Shown piece by piece: positions 7,656 to 14,501 of a DNA stretch of 41,457 nt. Positions within the stretch are counted from its first letter, which is position 1; the number at the start of each line of letters is the position of its first letter. Source of the DNA: Planosporangium mesophilum (GTDB taxonomy: Bacteria; Actinomycetota; Actinomycetes; Mycobacteriales; Micromonosporaceae); contig NZ_BOON01000067.1 of NCBI RefSeq assembly GCF_016863255.1, forward strand, positions 1 to 41,457, in the 5' to 3' direction. The translations under genes were made by a program, and so were the position numbers. The notes beneath the pieces are model-generated. The model saw nothing but the letters and a program-made list of their open reading frames with translations, searched no databases and had not been told where the DNA came from.

Positions 7656-8102
7656 ATGGCAAGTCGTCAGTACGCCACGTTCGAGGTGGCCGACCAGCTG
7701 TTCGGGCTGGAGGTGGCGATGGTCCAGGAGGTGCTGTCGTTTCACGAGTACACGCCGGTGCCGCTGGCGCCGCGGTCGGTGGGCGGGCTGTTCAACCTGC
7801 GCGGCCAGGTCATCGCCGCGGTCGACCTGCGTGTGCAGCTCGGGCTGCAGCCCCGTGACTTCGAGGGCCCGGCGATGAACGTGATCGTGCGGACCCCCGA
7901 CGAATCGGTCAGCCTGCTGGTGGACCGCATCGGCGAGGTCGTCGAACTCGACGACGAGACGTTCGAACCACCACCGGACACCCTCACCGGCCCCAGCCGG
8001 GAACTGATCACCGGTGCGTTCAAACTCGACGGTCGGCTCATGCTGGCCCTCGACACCGGGCGGGCGGTGCAGACCTCGATCGGGTCGGCCGTGGAGGACT
8101 GA
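7656..8102 (+). CDS. cheW: Chemotaxis coupling protein CheW
   Basis: 148 residues, a single CheW SH3-like domain of normal length. Typical features are FGLEVAMVQEVL near the N-terminus, GLFNLRGQVIAAVDLR at about 48-63 and LLVDRIGEVVEL at about 87-98. It couples chemoreceptors to CheA. It starts 3 nt after the cheA stop and is the last gene of the cheA operon, ending in a strong hairpin. No chemoreceptor gene is in the window, so its receptors are encoded elsewhere. Confidence 0.95.
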   Translation: MASRQYATFEVADQLFGLEVAMVQEVLSFHEYTPVPLAPRSVGGLFNLRGQVIAAVDLRVQLGLQPRDFEGPAMNVIVRTPDESVSLLVDRIGEVVELDDETFEPPPDTLTGPSRELITGAFKLDGRLMLALDTGRAVQTSIGSAVED

Positions 8103-8112
8103 CCTGGACTCT

Positions 8113-8156
8113 CCGGAGGGAGGGTGTCGTGCAACAACACGACACCCTCCCTCCGG
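8113..8156 (+). terminator. Factor-independent terminator after cheW
   Basis: Perfect 19-bp stem (8113-8131 / 8138-8156) with a 6-nt loop, followed by CGTTTTACGG. It begins 11 nt after the cheW stop and separates cheAW from the next gene. Confidence 0.9.
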
Positions 8157-8229
8157 CGTTTTACGGAGAGTCACCTTGGTGGCCGATCGGGGGACGCAGC
8201 CGGTAGTGCCTCGGTTGCAGACTGGGTGC

Positions 8230-9258
8230 ATGTACAGCCTCGTCAGCGCCCCGGTTCTCGGATTCGACCTGTCCCGCCTGCCTGGCGGATCGGCAACAGC
8301 CGATGTACTTCTCCGTGCGCTCTCGTTTACTGAGAGTGACATCGACGTCATCGCCAACTTCCGGATGGACGACTGGGACCGGCTCGGCCTGTGGCAGGAC
8401 GTCGACGAGGCGGCGCGCCGGCGCCAGACCGTACGCGATCTGTCGGTGGAGCCGGACGACGCGCCCCAGACGCTCGCCCTGCTCGAGCAGGCGCCCATCG
8501 GGACCGTCGACGGGCTGCTGCGATGCGTACGCAACGACCTCCTGGACTGGACCTGGCGACCCGTCGGCCCGGGGACCCCGCCGGGTCCGCTGGCGGCGCG
8601 GCGGCCGGCCGGCACGCCTGATCCGGCCGGCACGTCTGATCCGGCCGGCACGTCTGATCCGGCCGGCACGCCTGATCCGGCCGCGGTGCCGGGTGGGACC
8701 GGTGTGCCGGGCCCGGTCAAGGCGCAGAGCGAGGCCTCCGAATGGGCCACCTCGGTGATCTGCGACGCGGTCGTCGCGGCGTACCTGTCCGACCTGCTCC
8801 CCGCTCCGACCCGGCGCAGCCTCACGGCCGGCTGGCTCGCCGCGCTGCGGTGGCTGCCGGTACGGCCGATGAATCTCGGCCCGCAGCACGACGACATCAC
8901 CGCGTTGCTGGACCGGGTCCGCGCGCTGACCCCGGCCCAGCTCGTACGGCTCGGCGCCGCAGCCGAGGCGACCCGGCGCGCAGCGCCCGACTGGGCTCCG
9001 GCGGTACACGCGGCCTCCTGGGCGGTCTACGTCTCCGAGCGGGTACGGGCTGCCGCCGCCGCCCAGTTGATGCTCGTCCGGGCCGTCGACGACGCGGGGA
9101 TCCCGGTAGCCGAGCGCGCCGGCGGGGCCTGGAACCTCCTCAGCGGCGCCGTGCAGGCCATCGTGGTACAGGACATCCTGGCCGCCGAGACGGTGGAGCG
9201 GCTGGTGGACCCGCTGCTGGCGGCGCTCGGCTCGATCGAGGTGACCGGAACTGAGTGA
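8230..9258 (+). CDS. Unknown protein, 342 aa, with a hexapeptide-repeat linker
   Basis: I do not recognise the family. The start is taken at ATG 8230; no clear ribosome-binding site precedes it and no CTCA-GCCGAT promoter is seen. The product has an N-terminal region with several acidic/aromatic helices (about 20-115), a Pro-Ala-Gly-Thr-Asp repeat linker (about 125-155) and an alanine-rich helical C-terminal region (about 165-340) with VHAASWAVYVSERVRAAAAA. It has no signal peptide or membrane span. It lies between the cheAW and cheBRY operons on the same strand, so a chemotaxis-related role is possible but unproven. High third-position GC supports coding. Confidence 0.65.
   Translation: MYSLVSAPVLGFDLSRLPGGSATADVLLRALSFTESDIDVIANFRMDDWDRLGLWQDVDEAARRRQTVRDLSVEPDDAPQTLALLEQAPIGTVDGLLRCVRNDLLDWTWRPVGPGTPPGPLAARRPAGTPDPAGTSDPAGTSDPAGTPDPAAVPGGTGVPGPVKAQSEASEWATSVICDAVVAAYLSDLLPAPTRRSLTAGWLAALRWLPVRPMNLGPQHDDITALLDRVRALTPAQLVRLGAAAEATRRAAPDWAPAVHAASWAVYVSERVRAAAAAQLMLVRAVDDAGIPVAERAGGAWNLLSGAVQAIVVQDILAAETVERLVDPLLAALGSIEVTGTE
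8605..8683 (+). repeat. 18-bp tandem repeat inside the unknown gene
   Basis: Four 18-bp units at 8605, 8623, 8641 and 8659 (CCGGCCGGCACGYCTGAT) plus a partial fifth. They encode PAGTPD/PAGTSD hexapeptides forming a linker. Confidence 0.9.
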
Positions 9259-9330
9259 TCAATCAGAGCCTGCGACGCGCCTCGCATCGTGAACTCTTGG
9301 TGATCACGGAAATGTCCGGGATGTAGTTTT

Positions 9331-9356
9331 CTCATCCGGTACCCCCTCCCGCCGAT
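9331..9356 (+). promoter_or_regulatory. Flagellar-type promoter of the cheB operon
   Basis: CTCA (9331-9334), 16 nt, GCCGAT (9351-9356). It matches the A. missouriensis flagellar motif and gives a leader of about 48 nt before cheB. Confidence 0.8.
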
Positions 9357-9412
9357 ATGGGCGGGGAACGGATGGCCGGGCGGTGGCTGTCCCTGCGCGG
9401 GGAGGCCGCTTC

Positions 9413-10573
9413 GTGATCTCGGTCCTGGTTGTCGACGACTCGGTCGTCATCCGACGCCTGGTCACAGACGCCCTTGCCGAGGACCCGGAGATCCGGGTCG
9501 TCGGCACGGCTCCCAACGGCCGCGTCGCTCTTGCCAAGATTGAACAGCTCAAACCGGATCTCGTCACGCTCGACATCGAGATGCCGGTTCTGGACGGCCT
9601 CAGTACCCTCCGCGAGTTGCGGCCCCGCTTCCCGCGCCTGCCGGTGATCATGTTCAGTACGCTCACCGCTGCGGGGGCCAGCGCCACGCTGGACGCGCTC
9701 TCGGCCGGCGCCAGCGACTACGTCACCAAGCCGTCCAACGTCGGCAGCTTCGAGGAGTCCAAGCGCAGCGTCCGGGAGCAGATCATCCCCCGGATCCATG
9801 CCCTGTGCGAGCGGGGATCCGCGAGCCGGACGCGGCGCAAGACCGCGCCCCCGGCCGGTGGCTTCGCCTTCCCGCCCGCGCTGCCGGGCCTCGCCGGCGT
9901 ACCGCGCCCCACGACGAAGCCCGGCGCCGGCGCGCCGGCTCCCGCGACCACCCGCCCGCGTACCGACCGGGTCGAGGTCCTCGCCGTCGGCTGCTCGACC
10001 GGTGGGCCGGACGCCCTCGCCAAGGTCCTGCAGGCGCTCCCCGCCAGCCTGCCGGTACCGATCGTGGTGGTGCAGCACATGCCGCCGGTCTTCACCAAGA
10101 TGTTCGCCGAGCGGCTCAACCGCACCTGTGCCCTGGACGTGATCGAGGCGGCGGGGGAGGAGCAGGTGGTCCCCGGCAAGGTCTACATCGCGCCGGGCGA
10201 CTTCCACCTCGAGGTGGTCCGCTCCGGCACGTCCGTATTGACGAAGCTGACCAGCGCGCAGCCCGAGAACTTCTGCCGGCCCGCGGTCGACGTGCTGTTC
10301 CGATCCGTCGCGAAGGTCTACGGCGGCAAGGTTCTCGCGACCGTCCTGACCGGCATGGGCCAGGACGGCCGGCGCGGCGCCGAGGTGCTGCGCGCCGAGG
10401 GCGCCGAGATCGTCGCCCAGGACGAAGAGACGTCCGTGGTGTGGGGGATGCCGGGAGCGGTGACCCACGCCGGACTTGCCGACGCAGTACTTCCCCTACC
10501 CGAGATCGCCAACTATCTCATCTCGCGTACCGCCGGAGGGCGCAGCGCACGGTCCCTGGAGGTGACCCGATGA
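9413..10573 (+). CDS. cheB: Chemotaxis response regulator / protein-glutamate methylesterase CheB
   Basis: 386 residues from GTG 9413, with GGGGAGG 7 nt upstream. The receiver domain (about 1-120) has the DD pair, phospho-acceptor Asp53 (LDIEMP) and a conserved Lys in YVTKPS. An Ala/Pro linker (about 140-185) leads to the CheB methylesterase domain (about 190-375) with the catalytic serine in GCSTGGPDAL, histidine in VVQHMPP and aspartate in TGMGQDG. It demethylates or deamidates chemoreceptor glutamates once phosphorylated by CheA. It overlaps cheR by 4 nt and is first in a six-gene operon behind a flagellar-type promoter. Confidence 0.95.
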   Translation: MISVLVVDDSVVIRRLVTDALAEDPEIRVVGTAPNGRVALAKIEQLKPDLVTLDIEMPVLDGLSTLRELRPRFPRLPVIMFSTLTAAGASATLDALSAGASDYVTKPSNVGSFEESKRSVREQIIPRIHALCERGSASRTRRKTAPPAGGFAFPPALPGLAGVPRPTTKPGAGAPAPATTRPRTDRVEVLAVGCSTGGPDALAKVLQALPASLPVPIVVVQHMPPVFTKMFAERLNRTCALDVIEAAGEEQVVPGKVYIAPGDFHLEVVRSGTSVLTKLTSAQPENFCRPAVDVLFRSVAKVYGGKVLATVLTGMGQDGRRGAEVLRAEGAEIVAQDEETSVVWGMPGAVTHAGLADAVLPLPEIANYLISRTAGGRSARSLEVTR

Positions 10574-11424
10574 CTTTGAGTGCCCAGGAGTTCGCCTATG
10601 TCAGCGACCTGGTGCGGCGCAGTTCGGCCATTGTGCTGGAGAGCGGCAAGGAGTACCTGGTCGAGGCCAGGCTACTGCCGCTGGCCCGCCAGGCAGGCCT
10701 GCCGACCGTGTCCGAGTACGTGATGCGGGCCCAGCACCGGCCGGAGCCGGGCACCCACGAGAAGATCGTGGACGCGCTGACCACGAACGAGACGTCGTGG
10801 TTCCGCGACGGCGAGCCGTTCCAGGCGCTGACCGCCGGCGTGCTGCCCGACCTGATGCCGACGCGGTCGACCAACCGGACCATCCGGATCTGGTCGGCGG
10901 CCTGCTCCAGTGGGCAGGAGCCGTACAGCCTCGCGATGATCCTCGAGGAGAACCTGCCGGCGGGCTGGAGTTACGAGATCCTGGCCACCGACATCTCCCA
11001 GGAGATGCTGAGCCGCGCCGAGGCCGGGCGTTTCACCCAGCTCGAGGTCAACCGCGGGCTTCCGGCGAACATGCTGGTCCGCCACTTCGAGCGGGACGGG
11101 ACCCACTGGCGGGTGGCGGCGAGGCTGCGTAACCACATCACGTTCAAGCGCCTCAACCTGGCGGCCCCGCTGCCGCCGATGCCGCAGTTCGACATCGTCT
11201 TCCTGCGCAACGTGTTGATCTACTTCGACGTCGAGACCAAGCGTCAGGTGCTGGCTCGTACCAGTGGCGTGATGCGCCCGGACGGCTGGCTCTTCCTCGG
11301 TTCGGCGGAGACGACCATCGGTATCGATGACCGGTTCGAGCGCATAGCCGCCGGCCGCAGCTCCGCATACCGCCTGCGTGGCACCAACATCACGTCGCCG
11401 GCCGGCGCAATGGGAAAGGGGTGA
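10570..11424 (+). CDS. cheR: Chemotaxis protein methyltransferase CheR
   Basis: 284 residues. A helical N-terminal domain (about 1-75) precedes the SAM-dependent methyltransferase domain, with TTNETSWFRD near residue 76, WSAACSSGQEPYSLAM as the SAM motif I region near 110, and FLRNVLIYFD near 215. Length and motif order are normal for CheR. It methylates receptor glutamates using SAM, opposing CheB. ATGA overlap with cheB implies coupling; cheY follows after 6 nt. Confidence 0.95.
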   Translation: MTLSAQEFAYVSDLVRRSSAIVLESGKEYLVEARLLPLARQAGLPTVSEYVMRAQHRPEPGTHEKIVDALTTNETSWFRDGEPFQALTAGVLPDLMPTRSTNRTIRIWSAACSSGQEPYSLAMILEENLPAGWSYEILATDISQEMLSRAEAGRFTQLEVNRGLPANMLVRHFERDGTHWRVAARLRNHITFKRLNLAAPLPPMPQFDIVFLRNVLIYFDVETKRQVLARTSGVMRPDGWLFLGSAETTIGIDDRFERIAAGRSSAYRLRGTNITSPAGAMGKG

Positions 11425-11430
11425 TCACCA

Positions 11431-11817
11431 ATGATTGCCTTGGTGATCGATGATTCGCGAGCGATGCGGCTGATCCTCACCCGGATCACCGGCCAGCTCG
11501 GGTTCGAGGTGTGGCAGGCAGGCAACGGGCGAGAGGCCCTGGACCTGCTGGAGGCCAGCGACGTCGTCCCGGCGGTGGCGCTCGTGGACTGGAACATGCC
11601 GGAGATGAACGGGCTGGAGTTCGTAACTGCGGCTCGATCAAATCCGAAATATCGGACAATGACCATGATGATGGTGACGACCGAGGGCGAGCAGAGCCAG
11701 ATCGTACGAGCCCTGGCGGCCGGCGCCCACGAGTACGTAATCAAACCTTTTACCCCGGACGCCATCGAGGAGAAGTTGGCGCTGCTGGGCGTGTCAACGA
11801 ACGGAGCCACCGCATGA
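11431..11817 (+). CDS. cheY: CheY-type single-domain response regulator (first copy)
   Basis: 128 residues: a complete receiver with DD at 7-8, phospho-acceptor Asp53 (LVDWNMPEMNG), the Thr in MMVTTEG and Lys in VIKPFTP. There is no output domain, so it acts by binding a target such as the flagellar switch. It overlaps the cheX gene by 4 nt (ATGA), so regulator and presumed phosphatase are produced together. Which of the two CheY copies binds the motor cannot be told from sequence. Confidence 0.92.
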   Translation: MIALVIDDSRAMRLILTRITGQLGFEVWQAGNGREALDLLEASDVVPAVALVDWNMPEMNGLEFVTAARSNPKYRTMTMMMVTTEGEQSQIVRALAAGAHEYVIKPFTPDAIEEKLALLGVSTNGATA

Positions 11818-12281
11818 CCGGCAATGCACCCACGGACGAAGACCTGTTCGCGATCGCGGAGCAGGTGTGGTCGTCGTACCTGGACCTCGAGGGCACGAGC
11901 CCGCTGATCCAGATGCCTCGCACCAAGCCTTCGTCCGACGTTTCGGCCTCGGTGTCGGTCACCGGCGCATGGCGCGGGCACGTCGTGGTGAGCTGCACCA
12001 TGCCGGCCGCGCGCAGCGCCGCCGCCGCCCTGCTCGGCATCGAGCTGGACGAGGCCACCGAGGACGACGTCACGGACGCGCTCGGTGAGCTGGCCAACAT
12101 CATCGGGGGCAACGTCAAGAGCCTCATGCCGGAGCCGTCGGCGCTCTCGCTGCCGGTCGTCCTGGTCAACGGCAGCCCCGGCTGGCCGTCGGCCTCGGAG
12201 GTGTGCCAGCTCAACGGCGAGTGGCTGGGTGAGTCGGTCGCCGTCCAGGTCCTCGAGAGCACCAACGAGAAGGGCGCGTGA
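11814..12281 (+). CDS. cheX: CheX-like CheY-phosphate phosphatase
   Basis: 155 residues. The central helix DALGELANIIGGNVK carries the CheC/CheX/FliY phosphatase signature E..N (Glu92, Asn95), followed by the beta strands of the CheC-like fold. CheX dephosphorylates CheY-P in systems lacking CheZ, and no CheZ is seen here. A single phosphatase helix fits CheX rather than two-helix CheC. It is coupled by 4-nt overlaps to the cheY genes on both sides. Confidence 0.82.
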   Translation: MTGNAPTDEDLFAIAEQVWSSYLDLEGTSPLIQMPRTKPSSDVSASVSVTGAWRGHVVVSCTMPAARSAAAALLGIELDEATEDDVTDALGELANIIGGNVKSLMPEPSALSLPVVLVNGSPGWPSASEVCQLNGEWLGESVAVQVLESTNEKGA

Positions 12282-12652
12282 CGTTACCGATGAAGATCCT
12301 CATCGCGGATGACAGCCGGGTGATGCGGCAGATCGTTACCCGTACCCTCCGGCAGGCCGGCTTCGACGGCCACGACCTCGTCGAGGCGGCGGACGGCCAG
12401 CAGGCCTACGACGCCGTCACCAACGAGAAGCCGGACCTCGTCCTGTCGGACTGGAACATGCCCGAGATGACCGGCATCGAGGTGCTACGCATGCTGCGCG
12501 CCAACGGCGTCCAGGTGCCCTTCGGGTTCGTGACCTCGGAAGGCACCCCGGAGATGCGGGGCCAGGCCGAGGATGCCGGTGCCCTCTTCCTCATCACCAA
12601 ACCGTTCACCGCCGAGGCGTTTCGTGACGCTTTGGACCCGATCCTAGGATAA
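12278..12652 (+). CDS. cheY: CheY-type single-domain response regulator (second copy)
   Basis: 124 residues from GTG 12278 (GTGA overlap with cheX); ATG 12290 is an alternative start. The receiver is complete: DD at 11-12, Asp58 in LSDWNMPEMTG, Thr/Ser in FVTSEG and Lys in ITKPFT. It is about as close to canonical CheY as the first copy. If GTG 12278 is used, codon 3 is a rare TTA. Having two CheYs in one operon suggests one motor regulator and one phosphate sink or second target (inference). Confidence 0.92.
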   Translation: MTLPMKILIADDSRVMRQIVTRTLRQAGFDGHDLVEAADGQQAYDAVTNEKPDLVLSDWNMPEMTGIEVLRMLRANGVQVPFGFVTSEGTPEMRGQAEDAGALFLITKPFTAEAFRDALDPILG

Positions 12653-12660
12653 AGTGGGCT

Positions 12661-13146
12661 ATGTCGTCGTTTCAGCTGCCCGTACCCAAAGACGTCCGTG
12701 ACCTGTTCGAGGACCTCCTTGGGCGCCCGATCACCGTGGGCACAGCCAATCCGGTCCTCGCGGAGGATCTGAAGACGACCCTCGTGAGCCTGTACACCGA
12801 CAGCACCCAGAAGCTGTGGGCGGTGGCCGGCATGGATCTGCCGTTGACGGTGTACGCCGGCGCGGCGATCGGCCTGCTCCCTCCCGGAGGTGCGCAGGAC
12901 TGCGTCGACGACGGTGTCGTGACGCCGACCCAGGCGGAGAACGTCAAGGAGGTCTGCAACATTCTGACCTCCCTGCTCAACCGTGAGGGTGCTCCTCACC
13001 TCAAGCTCTACCAGGTCGTCCTGCCCGGCGAGCCGCTTCCTGGCGACGCGGCCGCGGTTCTGCAGGCGCTCGGCCGTCGTCTCGACCTGACGGTCGAGGT
13101 CGGCGGTTACGGCAGCGGCAGGCTGTCGATCACCCTGGCTGAGTGA
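12661..13146 (+). CDS. Divergent CheC/CheX-fold protein
   Basis: 161 residues, not annotatable by overall similarity. The segment NVKEVCNILTSLLNREG (about 94-110) has the shape of the CheC/CheX/FliY phosphatase helix (compare EIGNIL...N), with Glu97 and Asn100 in E..N spacing. The surrounding predicted strands also fit. I therefore read it as a second, divergent CheY-P phosphatase or a related CheC-fold binding protein; this is inference from one motif. It begins 8 nt after the second cheY and ends the cheB operon at a strong terminator. Confidence 0.6.
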   Translation: MSSFQLPVPKDVRDLFEDLLGRPITVGTANPVLAEDLKTTLVSLYTDSTQKLWAVAGMDLPLTVYAGAAIGLLPPGGAQDCVDDGVVTPTQAENVKEVCNILTSLLNREGAPHLKLYQVVLPGEPLPGDAAAVLQALGRRLDLTVEVGGYGSGRLSITLAE

Positions 13147-13162
13147 GCCTCCCCGAACAGGT

Positions 13163-13195
13163 AACTCCCCGTACGGCCTGGCCGTACGGGGAGTT
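13163..13195 (+). terminator. Terminator of the cheB operon
   Basis: Perfect 15-bp stem (13163-13177 / 13181-13195) with a 3-nt loop, followed by CCCTTG, 16 nt after the last stop codon. It may also stop minus-strand transcripts arriving from the flhA operon. Confidence 0.85.
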
Positions 13196-13260
13196 CCCTT
13201 GTGTTCGGACTGTTCGGTTCTTGCTCCTGCCGGTCCAGTGCCCTTGCTCGTCCAGGAGAA

Positions 13261-13470
13261 ATGGCGGCTGTGCCGGCTCGTGGTTCGACGCCACGCGCCA
13301 GGATTTTGACGACCGCGTCGGGTGAGGCGATCGAGCTGCTGCGCCGCCACGATGAGCAGTACCGGGTGGGGTTCCCGCAGCGGTGCCTGACCGGATTGAA
13401 CACCTACGACGGCGCCGTACCGGACACGTTGCTGCGAGCCTACGGCGGACGGGGCAGCGGCCGGGGGCGG
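13261..13470 (+). other. Possible orphan coding fragment in a gene-poor gap
   Basis: The 324 bp between 13147 and 13470 contain no firm gene. From ATG 13261 (AGGAGA just upstream) a plus-strand frame of about 70 codons has coding-like third-position GC and a non-repetitive composition (EAIELLRRHDEQYRVG..., GLNTYDGAV). It then runs on antisense through the small membrane-protein gene, where it is certainly not coding. It may be a remnant or chance. I recognise no family. Confidence 0.25.
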
Positions 13471-13818
13471 TTACTCCGCCTTCTCCTCGGCCGGGGTCTC
13501 CTCCGGCGGCACCACGTCGGTGCTGCGCCGGCCCTGGACCTGTGCCATCAGCGCGGGGTTGTTGCGCGCGACCTCGAGGGCGTCCATGGCGGCCTGCTGG
13601 GCGACCTCCCGGGCCTCCGTTCGGGCCAGGGCGTCGTTGCCGCGCTGGTACCCGTTCGCCAGGCCGTTGAGCATCGCCAGCATCAGGGCCGCGACCACGA
13701 CCGCGATCAGGTACCTGACGAGGGCCGTTGTGTAGTCCAGGTCGTGCAGGACGAACGCGTGGTAGAGCGCCGGGCTGTCCAGCAGCGCGGCGAGCAGGAG
13801 CGTCGACCACTTCGTCAT
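13471..13818 (-). CDS. Small membrane protein at the end of the flhA operon
   Basis: 115 residues from ATG 13818. There is an N-terminal hydrophobic stretch (about 5-14), one clear transmembrane helix (about 34-55, LVRYLIAVVVAALMLAML), then a charged helical region with probable coiled-coil character (about 58-95) and an acidic Pro/Glu/Lys tail. Family unknown. It is 17 nt downstream of the PilZ gene and co-directional with flhA, so it is probably co-transcribed; a motor- or c-di-GMP-related membrane role is a guess. Confidence 0.65.
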   Translation of the reverse strand: MTKWSTLLLAALLDSPALYHAFVLHDLDYTTALVRYLIAVVVAALMLAMLNGLANGYQRGNDALARTEAREVAQQAAMDALEVARNNPALMAQVQGRRSTDVVPPEETPAEEKAE

Positions 13819-13835
13819 GTCGGGACCGCCCCTCG

Positions 13836-14501
13836 TCAGTAGTCGTCGTCGGCGGCCGCGCGGCGGGCCAGCACCTGCTGGCGCATCACGTACCGGCGCA
13901 CCAGCTCCGCCTGGCGCTCAGTCAGCTCCAGGGTCACGATCATGTCGACGGTCTTCCCGATGCGGTCGTCGATGGTCCGCAGCACAGCGCCGTCGGCGTC
14001 GAGCATGTCGTCGCCCAGCTGCACGACCGTGGTCACCGGTACGCCGTCGTCGAGCATCACCCGGTCGGGGGCGTCGGGCTTGGCGCCGTTGATCCGGAAC
14101 CGTACGCCGCCCTCGCTGATGTCGCTGGCGGCGCCGGAGATCACGATGTCGTCGCGCTCCTTCGGGCGTACCCGTACCGCCTCACCACCGCCCGCGCGGA
14201 CGAACCGGCGGCGCTGGTTGAGTACGGGCTCCGACTCGACGGTCAGGGACCAGCACCGCATCGGTACGCCCTCGACCCGTGCGGTCGACGTCAGCCTGGC
14301 GTCGACGACGTACCGCCCACGCGGCCCGGCGACCCAGCTCAGCTTCAGGACGGCGCCCAGGTCGGGGATCTCGACCGTCTCGTTGAACGGTGCGGCGACG
14401 ACCACGGTCGCGCCGTTGATCATCTCCACCCGTGACTCGAGCTCGGTCCCCTCGTGAACAAGGCTGACCGGCGAGCTGACCTCGGGCATCGGCTCGCTCA
14501 T
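13836..14501 (-). CDS. YcgR-like PilZ-domain c-di-GMP receptor
   Basis: 221 residues from ATG 14501 (4-nt overlap with the upstream FlhF-like gene). An N-terminal YcgR-N-like beta domain (about 15-90) is followed by a PilZ domain with both c-di-GMP signatures: RRRFVR (RxxxR) near residue 96 and DISEGG (D/NxSxxG) near 127. YcgR-type proteins slow or bias flagellar rotation, or interact with MotA, when c-di-GMP is high. The gene shares an operon with flhA and lies close to an EAL-HDOD protein, so c-di-GMP control of zoospore motility is likely. Confidence 0.85.
   Translation of the reverse strand: MSEPMPEVSSPVSLVHEGTELESRVEMINGATVVVAAPFNETVEIPDLGAVLKLSWVAGPRGRYVVDARLTSTARVEGVPMRCWSLTVESEPVLNQRRRFVRAGGGEAVRVRPKERDDIVISGAASDISEGGVRFRINGAKPDAPDRVMLDDGVPVTTVVQLGDDMLDADGAVLRTIDDRIGKTVDMIVTLELTERQAELVRRYVMRQQVLARRAAADDDY

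Noticed and set aside
8182-8187. GCCGAT before the 342-aa gene as a ninth flagellar promoter
   Set aside because: No CTCA-like element 15-17 nt upstream (TACG is found), and the hexamer is about 42 nt from the start.
8605-8683. Regularly spaced repeats resembling a small CRISPR array
   Set aside because: The 18-bp units are contiguous with no spacers, keep the reading frame and encode hexapeptides.
5448-8900. A 1150-codon open frame antisense to cheA, cheW and the following gene
   Set aside because: It is a shadow of high-GC coding on the plus strand: composition is His/Arg/Asp/Val-rich low-complexity and it runs through a strong terminator and three well-identified genes.
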